Shown: positions 34,176-45,868 of the stretch, one piece after another
How positions within the stretch are numbered: position 1 is the stretch's first letter
Layout of the letters: each line of letters starts with the position of its first letter
Source of the DNA: Puffinus mauretanicus
Taxonomy: Eukaryota > Chordata > Aves > Procellariiformes > Procellariidae
DNA: 64,000 nucleotides
Assembly: GCA_023333565.1 (NCBI GenBank)
Contig: JAJKFH010001679.1
Location: forward strand, 248,001 to 312,000
Direction of reading: 5' to 3'
The notes under the pieces: generated by a model
The model's input: the letters and a program-made list of their open reading frames with translations, nothing else
Told to the model about the DNA's origin: nothing
Database searches by the model: none
Made by a program: the position numbers and the translations under genes

Positions 34176-37100
34176 TTGGAATGGACACCTCTAAGGGTGG
34201 AAACATCATTCATCAGCCGCCTCCGGGGTGATGGGGAAGGTAATGAGTCAGTGTTTGGTCAGCTAAACAGAGCCGTACACATGTTTTAATCTGTATATTC
34301 ACTGAGTGAACATGTCTCTGTGGGTAAGATACAGTTATCCAGCACATGCTAGGGGATCCACTCATCCTTGGGCAGCACATCACTTTAATTTTGCCCCCTG
34401 CACATAGCTTGAAAGGGGAAGAAGTGGGTAGAGAGATTCTGAAAAGTTACAGTAAGGGATTCTTCCAGTGTAGGCACGGAAAAATACAATGCAAGGTATA
34501 GAAAACATGAATGACAACTAGAGAAACAGGGATTCTTTGGAAAGAGAAGAGTGATGGAGAAAGCAGTGTGACTTCTGGACTTTTCCCCTCCCAGAGCCCA
34601 AGTGATCTTCAAAGCTTCTCCAGTGTGTGTTTAATGTTCGCCTCCATGCTGACATTGCTTTCCTCTTCTCTGGAGTTAACCCTGAAGAAAACAGGTCTCT
34701 CTTTGAAGAATGCTTGGTGCAATTTATTATTTTGGTTTCAGTGTGATAGTATTTGCTGTCGGCACATGGGAATCAACAGTGGACTTCGGTTTTGAACACA
34801 GCAGTTATAAACAGACCTGCCCGTGGAGAGCATGAGTTGACCTTGCAAACATTGTGTACAGTATTGACGTCGGCTTGCTCCTTAGTGAAGGGATTTATTT
34901 GTTTTACCTTTTCAGCAGTGGAAGGCTCTGACAGAATATCAATGCAATGGGTTATTTGTCAGGCATTTCAAGACAGCCTTCCTCTGAAATCAAGAATTCA
35001 TCACTTTGAGACTTGAGAAAAAAGCATTTTTTTGCTTTCCCCACTGCAGCACGTAGTGTCTCTAGCTGGATTATTTGAGGCACATTTGCAGTATTTGAGT
35101 AAGCTTTCACTACTTCACACACAAAAAAGATACAGGCTTTTGGTAAGGGTATGTAGAACAATTAGCCTCTTAACATTCAGCAAAAGAGAGATGACTTCAA
35201 TTATTTCATTTCCATTTGCTACTTCTAGTTTGTTTTCTTTTGAATAACACCGCTATGTTAGCTAATGACTGTAGCACAGCCAGAGAAATCAACAGTGAGG
35301 TAGGCACGCTTGCAAGCAAAGCTACGTGCAACCTGTCTTCATGCCATGCTTGATTCTTACCCTTTAAAACTGATCAAATGAGGGCTCTACATTGTCTGCT
35401 AGCACCTCCTTATTCAATATTATAAACAGTGTTTAATGCATGCAGATCTGCCCTCCCTATGGTAACGCCGACTATAGCAGCCTGTTACTTAATAGTATGT
35501 GACAGAATTGCTGCTTTTGCTCAAATTGTGCGGATTTGTACTTTCAGAGCCGAAAGCTCCAGGTTTATTCCCAGTTAATGCCAGTAGCACTAGTGCCTGC
35601 GCACATGCATTACTTACATAGAAACAAAATTAAAACTTTGACAGAGGAGAATATTTTCAGTAGATTGTTTCTGCTTTCATGAAGCAGTGGGAAGTAGTGA
35701 TGCCGCAACTGGGAGAATAACACAGTTAGATCCATTTTTGATACACCCAGAAGTGACAATGCAATTTTGCCAAAGGTCAAAGTATTCTAGACCCATTCCT
35801 AACTAATGAGCTAGTGATCCATCTCCCCATCAAATAAGGTACTTCCACACCATGAAATTTTGAAAATTACATGAAATCCACAGCGCATAACTGCATCCTG
35901 AGAATTATTTTTTAAATTATTCAAATAATCCAGCAGCCAGAATGTCATTTATTTTTCTGTGAATCTGACAATCTAAATAGTATGCAGTTGAGACTGCAGT
36001 AAGTTGGATTGCTTGCTGGTTTTATCCTAAATTTATAAAAGTCAGATGAAAGCTCCTTTCTAGCCACAAAAAAACCCAGTTCTTCCCCTCATCTACATTC
36101 TTAAACATTGGAGGAAAATATTTCATTTAAGCCAGCCAAGACAAGAATATCAAATATCTATTGGGAAAATAAGTAGGTTTGGCTCCTGAAATGTTAATAG
36201 AAATATGAATCCCTGTAGTATCAAACTCATATAAAATCTTCAATAGTTTTAGAAGTAAAACTTATGAGAATGCTTACTGAAAAATCTAGTCTATTATTGT
36301 GAAGGTAAAAAAATATTTTATTCACCCATGCTCACACACTCTGCAGATTTGTTTTTATATTTAGACTCGGTTCTTAATGTATAGCTGTTTACAAAGGTTT
36401 AAGGTGAAACTCCATTTCCGCTCCACTTCCTTCCCCCCCCTCCCAGAAAATGGATTTTTCAAAATAAATATTTTTTTAAGACTATCTATTTCAGGAAAGA
36501 TGGCATTTCCTATCAGTTACATGAGACCAATTTTGCAGCAGTCCTCAGGGATATGTCAACCTAAAGATTATTCTTAAACATATCTGATTCTCTGTGTTCT
36601 GAATATGTCTCTCTTGTTTCTCCCCTTCATTCCTTGGAAAAATCTTGGCTTTATTATGATATGAATTGATACAGCTCTTCAATTTCTAAAATGAAACATT
36701 TTGAATCCATTTTGATTTTACAGATTAAATCCTGAACTACCGAGGTCAGCCAGAATTTTGCTATACTTTTAAAATACATCCTACAGCTCAGTAACCTATT
36801 GGCAGACAGATGATGTATGGTCCAGTTCCATTTAAGGTGTTAAGCCTGTGCTCCAGCCTCATTCCACTTAAATGACCCCTTGTCATGAATACTCCACTCC
36901 AATTTTGCATGAGAAAAAAGGAGAGGCGTAATTTGTTGTTAAGAGGCAAAATATTTGGACTACTGGAGACACACCTGGTGACCGGATTCTGACGCCAGCC
37001 GGTCCCCAAGGGAGGGCAGTGTCCTCTTTGACTCCTTCCATTGGACCCGAGTATCCGCACCCCTGAGGATCTCATCTCTAGCAGGAGGACGTGCAGGGGA

Positions 37101-39841
37101 AGACAGTTCTCTTAGATTGTGGGTTTCAATACATTGGATGTTTAAACATCAAATCCAACACTTCATACCCACCCTGCAAATCCCTGACAGTCAGGTCACA
37201 GAACCATGGCTTGGTATGGTCCTGGTTAGACTCTTCTCCAAGCTTTTAGTTTTGAATGTAGCTCTAATAATATATGAGATGCACAGAGAAAGAGTGGAAA
37301 ATGTATCCTGCATTAGCGCCTGAAGGATTTAACTAAAACCAGCCTGAAATTAGCCTGAGCCTGTGAGGTGTTTTAGCACTGCGGAAACACAGTTCTCCTA
37401 CTAGAATAGAATGAAAGGGAACATTTTCAAAGCTGATTTGGCCAAAAGAGTGAAGATCGCTTGGGTATGGACATATTTAGCTGTTTCCAGGTTGGGAAAG
37501 CACCTGCGTGTGTGATTACACAGTACCAGGTGCTTGAGAGTTGCCCTAAATAGGGACAACGCTCAGATCTAAGGTCTCTGTGGGCAACTGGGCTCCAACA
37601 CAATGCTTAGCTCAGTGTTTATGAACAAAAAAGCAATCAGATATGACAAAGAGTAACAAATTACGTTTATCATGGAAAAGGAGATAAATTCACCTTTTTT
37701 CAAATCATACTTCAGTTTTACCGGGTGCTCAGCACAAGCGAGAATTACACTGGAGGGCAGAAGTCTGCTGCTGCTGGATCAACAAAGCGTCTCTAAATTT
37801 GATAGCTGAATAATTAAGGAAGACAGTGCTTCCGTCAATCCTCTCTTAACCATGAATTGCTTCAGTGCTATATTTACAGCTTTTACATAATCTTGAATGT
37901 TGCTTATGATATAATAAAGAAACCTAGCAGGTTGCCAGCTTAAATAAAATTTCATGTGTGTGTTAAAATGAGTTATCCATCCCTATTCATTTATATTGTT
38001 ACAGTCCTGGGACTCAGGCAATCTTCATTTTGGTTTATTTACAGTATTATAATAAGTTTTGCTGCAGTATGGTGCTAAATTATTTTTTAAATAATGGTGC
38101 AGATTGGATTATTACTCAAAAGTAGAACAAAAAATCAACAGATGTAACAGATATATTTAAACTAATTACCAACACATCACAGCAGAAACAGGCACATGGC
38201 GCGTGGATTCTTTTTCCTGTACCAACCATCTGATCCATGCCTGTGATCATTAATTTAGCACATGCTGAACTGTATTTTCAAATACATCTCAAAAAAAATC
38301 AACATGTTCTTCAGTTTTCAGATTCCAATCATTCTGTTGTGGACACCCTTCATTTAAAGGCTATCTGGACCTTGATAGCCAACAGCATTATTTATCAATT
38401 AAACGTCTAATGGCCCAGTTCTGCAGATGTTGCAATTATTACCTGACAGTTGCCTCTTGGCAGCAATCACTGAATATCCAGAGTGAAATTTATCAGCTGC
38501 CACAGACGGAACTCAAACTAAAGTTTTATAGTAAGAGGTAGGTGTGGGGGCAAAGAAGGGAAGGAGTGTCAGAGCAGACCCTTGCCAATGGGTTTGGTGA
38601 GCAGTAGCTTATGAGTTGTCTTTGAGTCTCCTACCAGCTGCACTTCTAGCAAGTCCCCAGTAAAATTATAACAAAAGCAGTTTGAACTGGGACTTGCACA
38701 GCTAAAAGCTGTGCTAGAGCTTCAGTTTAAAATGTGTAATTCTGAAGAACTAGACAATAACAACTCCCGAACAGTGTGAAAGAGAACAAGTAAAATATGA
38801 ACAAATGCACCTCCACGAGCTGTCCACTTCACATTAGCGAGATGGCTCTCATGAATCAAGTTACTTGCGTTAACAAGATGCTGCACTTCGCACCCTTTGT
38901 TAGAAAGGAAAACGGTCTCTCTTTCACATGCAGAGATTGCATTTTTTTAGTTATTCAAAGTCCTTGCAGAGGAGTTTTCTGAGTCATGCAGCTTTTTATT
39001 TCATTAGCAACAATATTACCACAGTGAGTGATATTAAACCTACATGAAGAACAGCACAAATATTTGAAACATTAGCATTGGCAGGAAAGATAGCAAACCT
39101 GTTGCTGCCTAATGCCTGTTGTAGAGCCTGAAAATGTAGACTGGGTGGCTGTTGCTGAGGGAGATGCTGACATTTATAGAGAGAGGTTAGTAGTTAGTGT
39201 TGGGAGAAAAATGGACCTTTCTAGCAATAGGAGATGCTATCCTGTCTCTAAAATTTCTCTGAGGCTCTAATCTTGGATCTCCAATGAAACCCAGCTCTTT
39301 GTTATCTTCCTTTCTTTGCCACCACTCAGCTTCTGAGATGGTGACAAAAGAATGGGACAAAATTTGGTATCGCGGAGACCAGTGAGATTGTCTAAAGGTT
39401 CCTAATGCACCTTGGCATCATAGCTGAAAGGCAAAGTAAAATCCATGTTAACCCAAACACATATGATTGATCTGTGTCTATCCGGTTTTTAATATCTATA
39501 TGACTGTAGTACTGTAGACCCCAGCAACTTAGACTTTAACAAGTTGATCTTCGTAAGGAAGGAAGGAAAGAAGAAATAATTATTCCTGCTTTATATATGG
39601 AAAATGGAGATATATAAAGATTGCATTGGAAATCTCCAAAAAAGCAGGGAATAAAAAACAGATTAGAAGAGGCTCAGGCTGTTGTACAGGGCTGGGGAGA
39701 TCTTTACACTGATACTGTCTTATTGCCTGGCAGAAATACAGCTTCTCCCCTTCCCATCTGACTACTGCCCAAAGAGGTATCTGCCCCAATAGACAGAACA
39801 GTGCACTCCGGCGTAGGTGGGCACTCTGGAGGGTGTTGGAA
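34176..39841. other. Unique non-coding DNA
   Basis: About 5.7 kb between the two young CR1 copies. No exon recognised. The patches at about 35370-35620 and 37800-38460 are rich in homeodomain-, SOX- and GATA-like words and in short palindromic words, a texture often seen in conserved non-coding elements, but conservation cannot be judged from one sequence. Confidence 0.5.
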
Positions 39842-40801
39842 ATCATAGAATCATAGAATCATTAAGGTTGGAAAAGACCTCTAAGATCATCGAGTCCAAC
39901 CATCAACCCAACACTACCATGCCCACTACACCATGTCCCTAAGCGCCTCATCTACACGCCTTTTAAATACTTCCAGGGATGGTGACTCAACCACTTCCCT
40001 GGGCAGCCTGTTCCAAGGCCTGACCACTCTTTCAGTAGAGAAATTTCTCCTAATGTCCAGTCTAAACCTCCCTTGGTGCAACTTGAGGCCACTTCCTCTC
40101 GTCCTATCACTTGTTACTTGGGAGAAGAGACCAACACCCACCTCGCTACAACCTCCTTTCAGGTAGTTGTAGAGAGCAATGAGGTCTCCCCTCAGCCTCC
40201 TCTTCTCCAGGCTAAACAACCCCAGTTCCCTCAGCCGCTCCCCATCAGACTTGTGCTCCAGGCTCTTCACCAGCTTCGTTGCCCTTCTCTGGACATGCTC
40301 CAGCACCTCCATGTCCTTCTTGTAGTGAGGGGCCCAAAACTGAACACAGGATTCGAGGTGCGGCCTCACCAGTGCCGAGTACAGGGGCACGATCACCTCC
40401 CTGCTCCTGCTGGCCACACTATTTCTGATACAGGCCAGGATGCCATTGGCCTTCTTGGCCACCTGGGCACACTGCCGGCTCATGTTCAGCCGGCTGTCAA
40501 CCAGCACCCCCAGGTCCTTTTCCTCTGGGCAGCTTTCCAGCCACTCTTCCCCAAGCCTGTAGCGTTGCCTGGGGTTGTTGTGGCCGAAGTGCAGGACCCG
40601 GCACTTGGCCTTGTTGAACCTCATACAGTTGGCCTCAGCCCATCGATCCAGCCTGTCCAGGTCCCTCTGCAGAGCCTTCCTACCCTCCAGCAGATCAACA
40701 CTCCCGCCCAGCTTGGTGTCATCTGCAAACTGACTGAGGGAGCACTCGATCCCCTCGTCCAGATCATTGATAAAGATACTGAACAGGACTGGCCCCAGTG
40801 A
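39842..40801 (-). mobile_element. Young CR1 LINE with uninterrupted ORF2 C-terminal frame and FADD motif
   Basis: The element ends, at the left, with ATCATAGAATCATAGAATCA, the reverse of the CR1 octamer. A single open minus-strand frame runs through the whole CR1 part, about 290 codons to a stop at 39926. In order it holds the motif-B/C stretch [14 protein letters not shown], the catalytic FADD (40729-40718) in [20 protein letters not shown], the block [20 protein letters not shown], and the C-terminal [18 protein letters not shown]. The insertion is truncated at 40801, so fingers, motif A and the endonuclease are missing and it cannot move by itself. The intact frame implies a recent insertion. 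It is not a host gene: the 12 residues upstream of the CR1 part come from flanking DNA, and the frame has no ATG start. Confidence 0.95.
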
Positions 40802-43311
40802 AATCCAAATGAGAAGGATCTGTGTGTTTGTCAACAAAGTTGGGAATTATTCCTCAGTCAAACAGCACCACAGTACAAAATTTCTTAAGATCACCCGTTA
40901 CTTACCCTAACTCTTCCCTTGGTTGCCTTTGTGAGGCCGTCTCATGATCTCATCCTTACGGAAGCACAAATTTTCCTGCTTCCCCAAATCCTCAGCTTCC
41001 CTTAAACCCAGGGAGCTGCCATTTCCACAGCTGTCCTTCATCTTAGGTCTCCTAGTTCCTCCTCTCCCTTACTGCGTGAGGTTTGCTTAGCAGAAGAGGC
41101 AGAAGAGGGAAGGGGACTGTGTGAGGGGCACCATGTCAGGTACCTCCACCCGGTGGAACCACCCTGGCTATAAGCACCGTTCGGGTCTATCAGAAACAAT
41201 CATCACATTGATGTGGTGGGCAGCCAGGCAGCACTGGTGAGGAGAAACTCTCAGTGTGGCCATTCGTGCCTCTGAGAAAGGGAGCGGTTGCTCCTGCTGG
41301 CTGCTCTTCAGGAACACTCACTGTCGCAAATTCCCCTGCCTCAGAGTGGCAGGTAGGGCTTGACCTGTGCCCTGGAGGCCCACAGCCCACCTGCATCGGG
41401 TACCAAAGGGTGAGGCTGCAGGAGTGGGTTATTGCGGACCATCCACAGAGCTCTTCCTTCCCCTCAGCCTGAGACGGACCAAAGGAGCGATCTCATTCAG
41501 CCCCTGCCTCCACGGGCTCTGCTCATCCTCTGCCCCTATTATTAAAGACCAGTTTGAGAACAGCAGGCAGGGAGGTGGGTGGTAGCTAGGGGGAAGATTA
41601 AGAAATTGCAAGCTGAGGTTGTAAGAACAGTAAGAGAGGCAAGGGTGAGGTCTTTGATATTTTAAAGTACAGTTCTCAAGGAACCTCCAAAATCATAGTT
41701 TCCCAGGCAGATGCAACACGCCATAGTCTTGTACAAATACTCTAGCCCTTCTGCAACCCAGAGATAATTTAGAAGGAAAGTATATTAAGCGTCCCACTAT
41801 TGCTTTTTTAACAGCTGTGAAAGCCTCTTTGCGTCTCTTCAAAGAAGAGCTTCTTATATGGGAAAACTGAATAAGCTGCCTTTTGTTTTCAGGAGAGCTC
41901 TACAGCAGAGAGGCTGGGCAGGATCAAGCTGTGAGGCAAACAACAAACACCACCTCCACACGGCTAGGCTACAAACATGCTAATATGTTAGTATATCCAT
42001 CTTCAAAATTCTGTGATACCTGGTAGGATAAAGGCTACCGTCCCCTCGCCTGTAGACTGCTAGGGTGTGACAGCTAGAAGTGTTAAGTTTTTCAGTGCCA
42101 GAGTCCACAACTTTCCATTAACAACCCTAAACATAAAAATCCCTTCCTTGCATGCCCTGCAAACTGACTGTTGACCAGGTCTCATCCCACTGCACAGTGG
42201 ACTTTAGCTCCAGGCACCAAGGACTTGCCTCAGTTTTCAGAAAAATTATAACAGGAGGAGGAATTGAATAATAAGCAGTAGTGGAAAGGTCTGGGGTAAT
42301 GAGAGTAATTGGAAGCATTAACACGAATTGACTGAGCTCTTAATTCCCAGTCAACAGGTTTGGTGGCAGTGCACCAGCAGTTCAGCTGGTTTCTCATGGC
42401 AGCTGCTGCTTTAAGCCAAAGTGGGTTTTGAAGTGAGGCTGAGGTGCAGACAAGTTGACAGGCTTAAAACTTTTAAAATTATATTTATCTCACACAAGAA
42501 AGGTGGTGGAAAGGAACTTGGGGCAGGGAGGGGGATTTAAATCAACAATACAGACACCTAAAAAGCAAAGGAAGGAGCCAACCCAGCTGCTGATAAGAAG
42601 GACGGGTAGGGCAGAAGTAACTGGAGACCTCTGAAGATTAGGAGGATAAACTGGGATTTGCTCTAGGGAAGGAGGATGTGAGAAAAATTGGCAGACCCAG
42701 AGTAGCAAAGCAGGATGGTAATTGCAGCAGTAATTGTACTTAAGGCAATACTGGAGATACCACACGATCTGGACAAAAAGTAGCAGGTCCACAGCAAATT
42801 GTCAGCCATGCAGAGCTCCCCGCTTGCTGTTCCCACTCACACAATTCTTCACATTGCTGCCACCAGTGCTGCAGCCAGAGCTGACAATGTCCTGCTCCTG
42901 CACTTAGACCCAGTACAATGTTCACGCTAACCGCATCTGCTGCTGAAAGCCCATTCAGAACAAAATAAACCATCTCAAAACGCCGAGACAGAACTGAGTC
43001 TCTGGGTCTGCTCATCTCCCTGCAGTTCTGGATTGACACAAGGCTGTGTTTTTATAAGCAGGCTGCAGGCAGCATCCGACCAGATTCTGCTAAGGTAAGT
43101 GCTGTGTCTAAAGTAGGAGTACATCATTTAATAAAGCTTCTTTCCAGAACTTGCATAAAAAAGGCTCTATGGAATTGTTAGTTTAGCACTTATGGGACTT
43201 TTTCTCCACATGTCCCCGTCCCCTCCCCCCCAGCCTCTTCTCTTAACAACCTCTGATACCCTCATTTGTTATTAGAGAATTAAATTCTGACTTCACTGGG
43301 TCTTTGGGGAT

Positions 43312-43371
43312 TTTTTTTGGTTGGTTGTCCGGGTTGAGGTTTTTTTGGTTTTTGTTTTTTTTTTTTTTTTC
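43312..43371 (+). repeat. T-rich low-complexity tract with GG interruptions
   Basis: Runs of T broken by GG/GGG (TTTTTTTTGGTTGGTTG, then a run of more than 15 T's ending at 43371). No repeat body is recognised on either side. Confidence 0.75.
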
Positions 43372-45842
43372 CTCCTGGTTAGGACAGAGAGCAGTATGTT
43401 CTGAATAAAAGAAAGGAAAACAAATGCACTTCTTAACTATACAGGAGAAAGAAGAACGTCCCCCCTGCAGCACTCCCTTGCTAAGGGAGTAGATAACTGA
43501 TGCTGGGAGGTAATACTGCTGATTCATTTTCAAGGTTGTTTTACTGGTGTGGGAGTTATACAAGAAAGAATAAACTAAAAAATGCTTCTTGTGCTGTTTA
43601 CTCTTGGAGACTTTGCACATTGCGCTGTTTTTCTTGCTTATGTAGAGAGCGATTCTACCATCTTCTCCCCATTTTAAAGAGTAAACTCTTTAAAGGTGCT
43701 CTGTGTAATGTGTTAAGTTACACTTTGTTTCAGGCAGGTGCCTTTGAGTCTATCTAGTTACTACTGGGTTTACTGAGAAAAGACTAATAGCCCCTTTCAG
43801 ACCTTGAAACCACATAATTTCAGCAATGTAACTTAATGGCTTATTAGGAGGAAACTCTATAGTCATTCTGGGAATGAGTAAAGGTCCCTCAGCCCATCAA
43901 GGTTTGTCCAGCCCTCGTACTCCACTTCCCCTAGGGCAACCTCTAATCTGTTTTCAATGATCCCAATATTTTTTTGCCTCAACCATCTTGCTTTGGAAGC
44001 AATGTGCACATTTATGGGTCTGTTTACCAGCCTCAGACTGGAGCTTGTTTTCCTTTGTTTTATTTGCTTTTCTCTTAGAAAGAAATCCCAGGGCAAAACC
44101 CTCGCTACAAATCACACCCTGAGCTCTGAGGGTGATCTTTGTCTTTCCTTTTGCTGGCAGTTTTTTAACTCATGCAGTGTCATCAGATACCTCTCTTGCC
44201 TCCTTCTTTTAAGTTAAAAAAAGAGGGGAAACAAATTACATGTTTCTTCTCTTTTCTTTCTCTTGTATCGTTATATGGTACCCTCATGTGTTGGAAATCT
44301 TATGGCACTGAGACCTAAGCCATTACCCAAGGTCAGAGCTGGGTGTTGAACATGTGTCACCACAGGGTAGATTTTTAAAAAACGCTAGTATTAAGCTCTG
44401 AAGGAGTAAAATGCATTTTTTTCCTGGGATTTGCTATTGCCTGAAATAAGTCATTTTATACTGAGCTTTTTTGGTTAGATACTGTTTTCTTCTTTACCAG
44501 GTGGCTTCTTTTAGGGGGCAGATTTTCCTAGAAACACTTTAATTGAGAAACAAATAGAAACCAAAGTCTCATTTTCTTGAACATGGCAGGTCCACAGCAC
44601 GTAGTCTGATAAAACCCAGATCTCTTACAAGACATTTGAGCCTGGCAGTCTCTGTCTCACAGAGGCTTTAATGAGGTCTCCAATTGTCTTCTGCACCAAA
44701 ACACATCCCATCTCATCTCCTTTAGGCCCAACAACTGTACTGGGGTCCAGGCTGTTTCAGATTAAAAATACTCAACTGAGAAGCTTCCTTCAGTTTAAAA
44801 ACTGTTAAAAGCTGCTTCTCCCATGACAAAGCATAATCCACAGTTAAGGAGCAACCAGACTGTATGGGGCAAAGAAACAAAAACCCTGGTCATCTTTAGG
44901 ATCAGGATTCTCCAGTTTTATCAGAAGCATGGTTTGTTTTTTTGTTTATTTGTTTGGGGTTTTTTTATACTGGTAAAAAAAAACAGAACAAAAGAAGCAG
45001 TGAAAAGAAAGATTTTTGAGATGCTGTATAACTGTTACTGAAAAAAATATCCATATTTAATAGAACCATTCAGTGATGGAGTCGTACTGTTTACCTTATC
45101 TTGACCTACGTTTAAGTGCTTTTAGCATGATTGCTAAAGAAAAAAAAAGTTAGTTTCACATTCCTTGAATGTCATACTGCAGTGTCTAAGAGAGGTACAG
45201 AGGCAGTTTATCAGGCTGGAAGCGTCCAAAGCATTTTAACCAGGAGCTGGGAAGGAGGAGGGCTTAGCTCCATAGTGGTGTGTCCTCTCCATAATGTGGT
45301 GCAGAGCTTGTGCCCCAGGTGATGTTATTGGGGAAGGCTGCAGCTTCCTTACACGCTTCTGTGAACCCATTCTCTTTATGGCTTCATAGGTCAGAACAAA
45401 TGAAACTTCACTTAGAAACTGTATGCAGCCCCTGAGCATCACAGAAAGCCACTGCCAGATACTTACATTCAGGTACAACATACCTGGCTGCCGTGTTTAG
45501 CATAAATTCAAACCTTTTCCTGCTGCGAAGTTCTCACTCTGCGATGCAGAACAGTTGTGAACAGACCTGCTGACCACGCTGTTCAACTACAACAAACTTC
45601 TCACTGTTTTTTCCTGTACCCATTTCTAAGGTTGGTTTATAGGCTCTCACTTCTGCTGGTGTCCATTCCTGAATCAGTCCGTGAGCACTGCTGTTTTGTC
45701 CTGTGTCCATTCACACCCTTAGCCCGTGAGCTGCGGTCATTAGGAATGATACTTTGTAGAGCATTGCTGTTTTCACCTTTAGCTTTGGGAGTACTTGGAG
45801 GGAAGCTGATGGATTAAAACTGACTATATAAAACTGGCAATA

Positions 45843-45868
45843 TTTGTATAAACAGCTGTTTATACAAA
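45843..45868. repeat. 26-bp perfect palindrome centred on CAGCTG
   Basis: The left arm is TTTGTATAAACAG and the right arm is its exact reverse complement, with no spacer. Pairing extends to 30 bp if one A/A mismatch is allowed. The centre is an E-box-type CAGCTG. About 0.001 such palindromes are expected by chance in this window. Confidence 0.97.

Noticed and set aside
39560..39660. Possible third MIR or L2 fragment (reverse)
   Set aside because: Only a loose similarity to the ATTATTCC-TTTA-ATGGAAA order remains and the diagnostic ACTGAGGCACAGAG core is missing.
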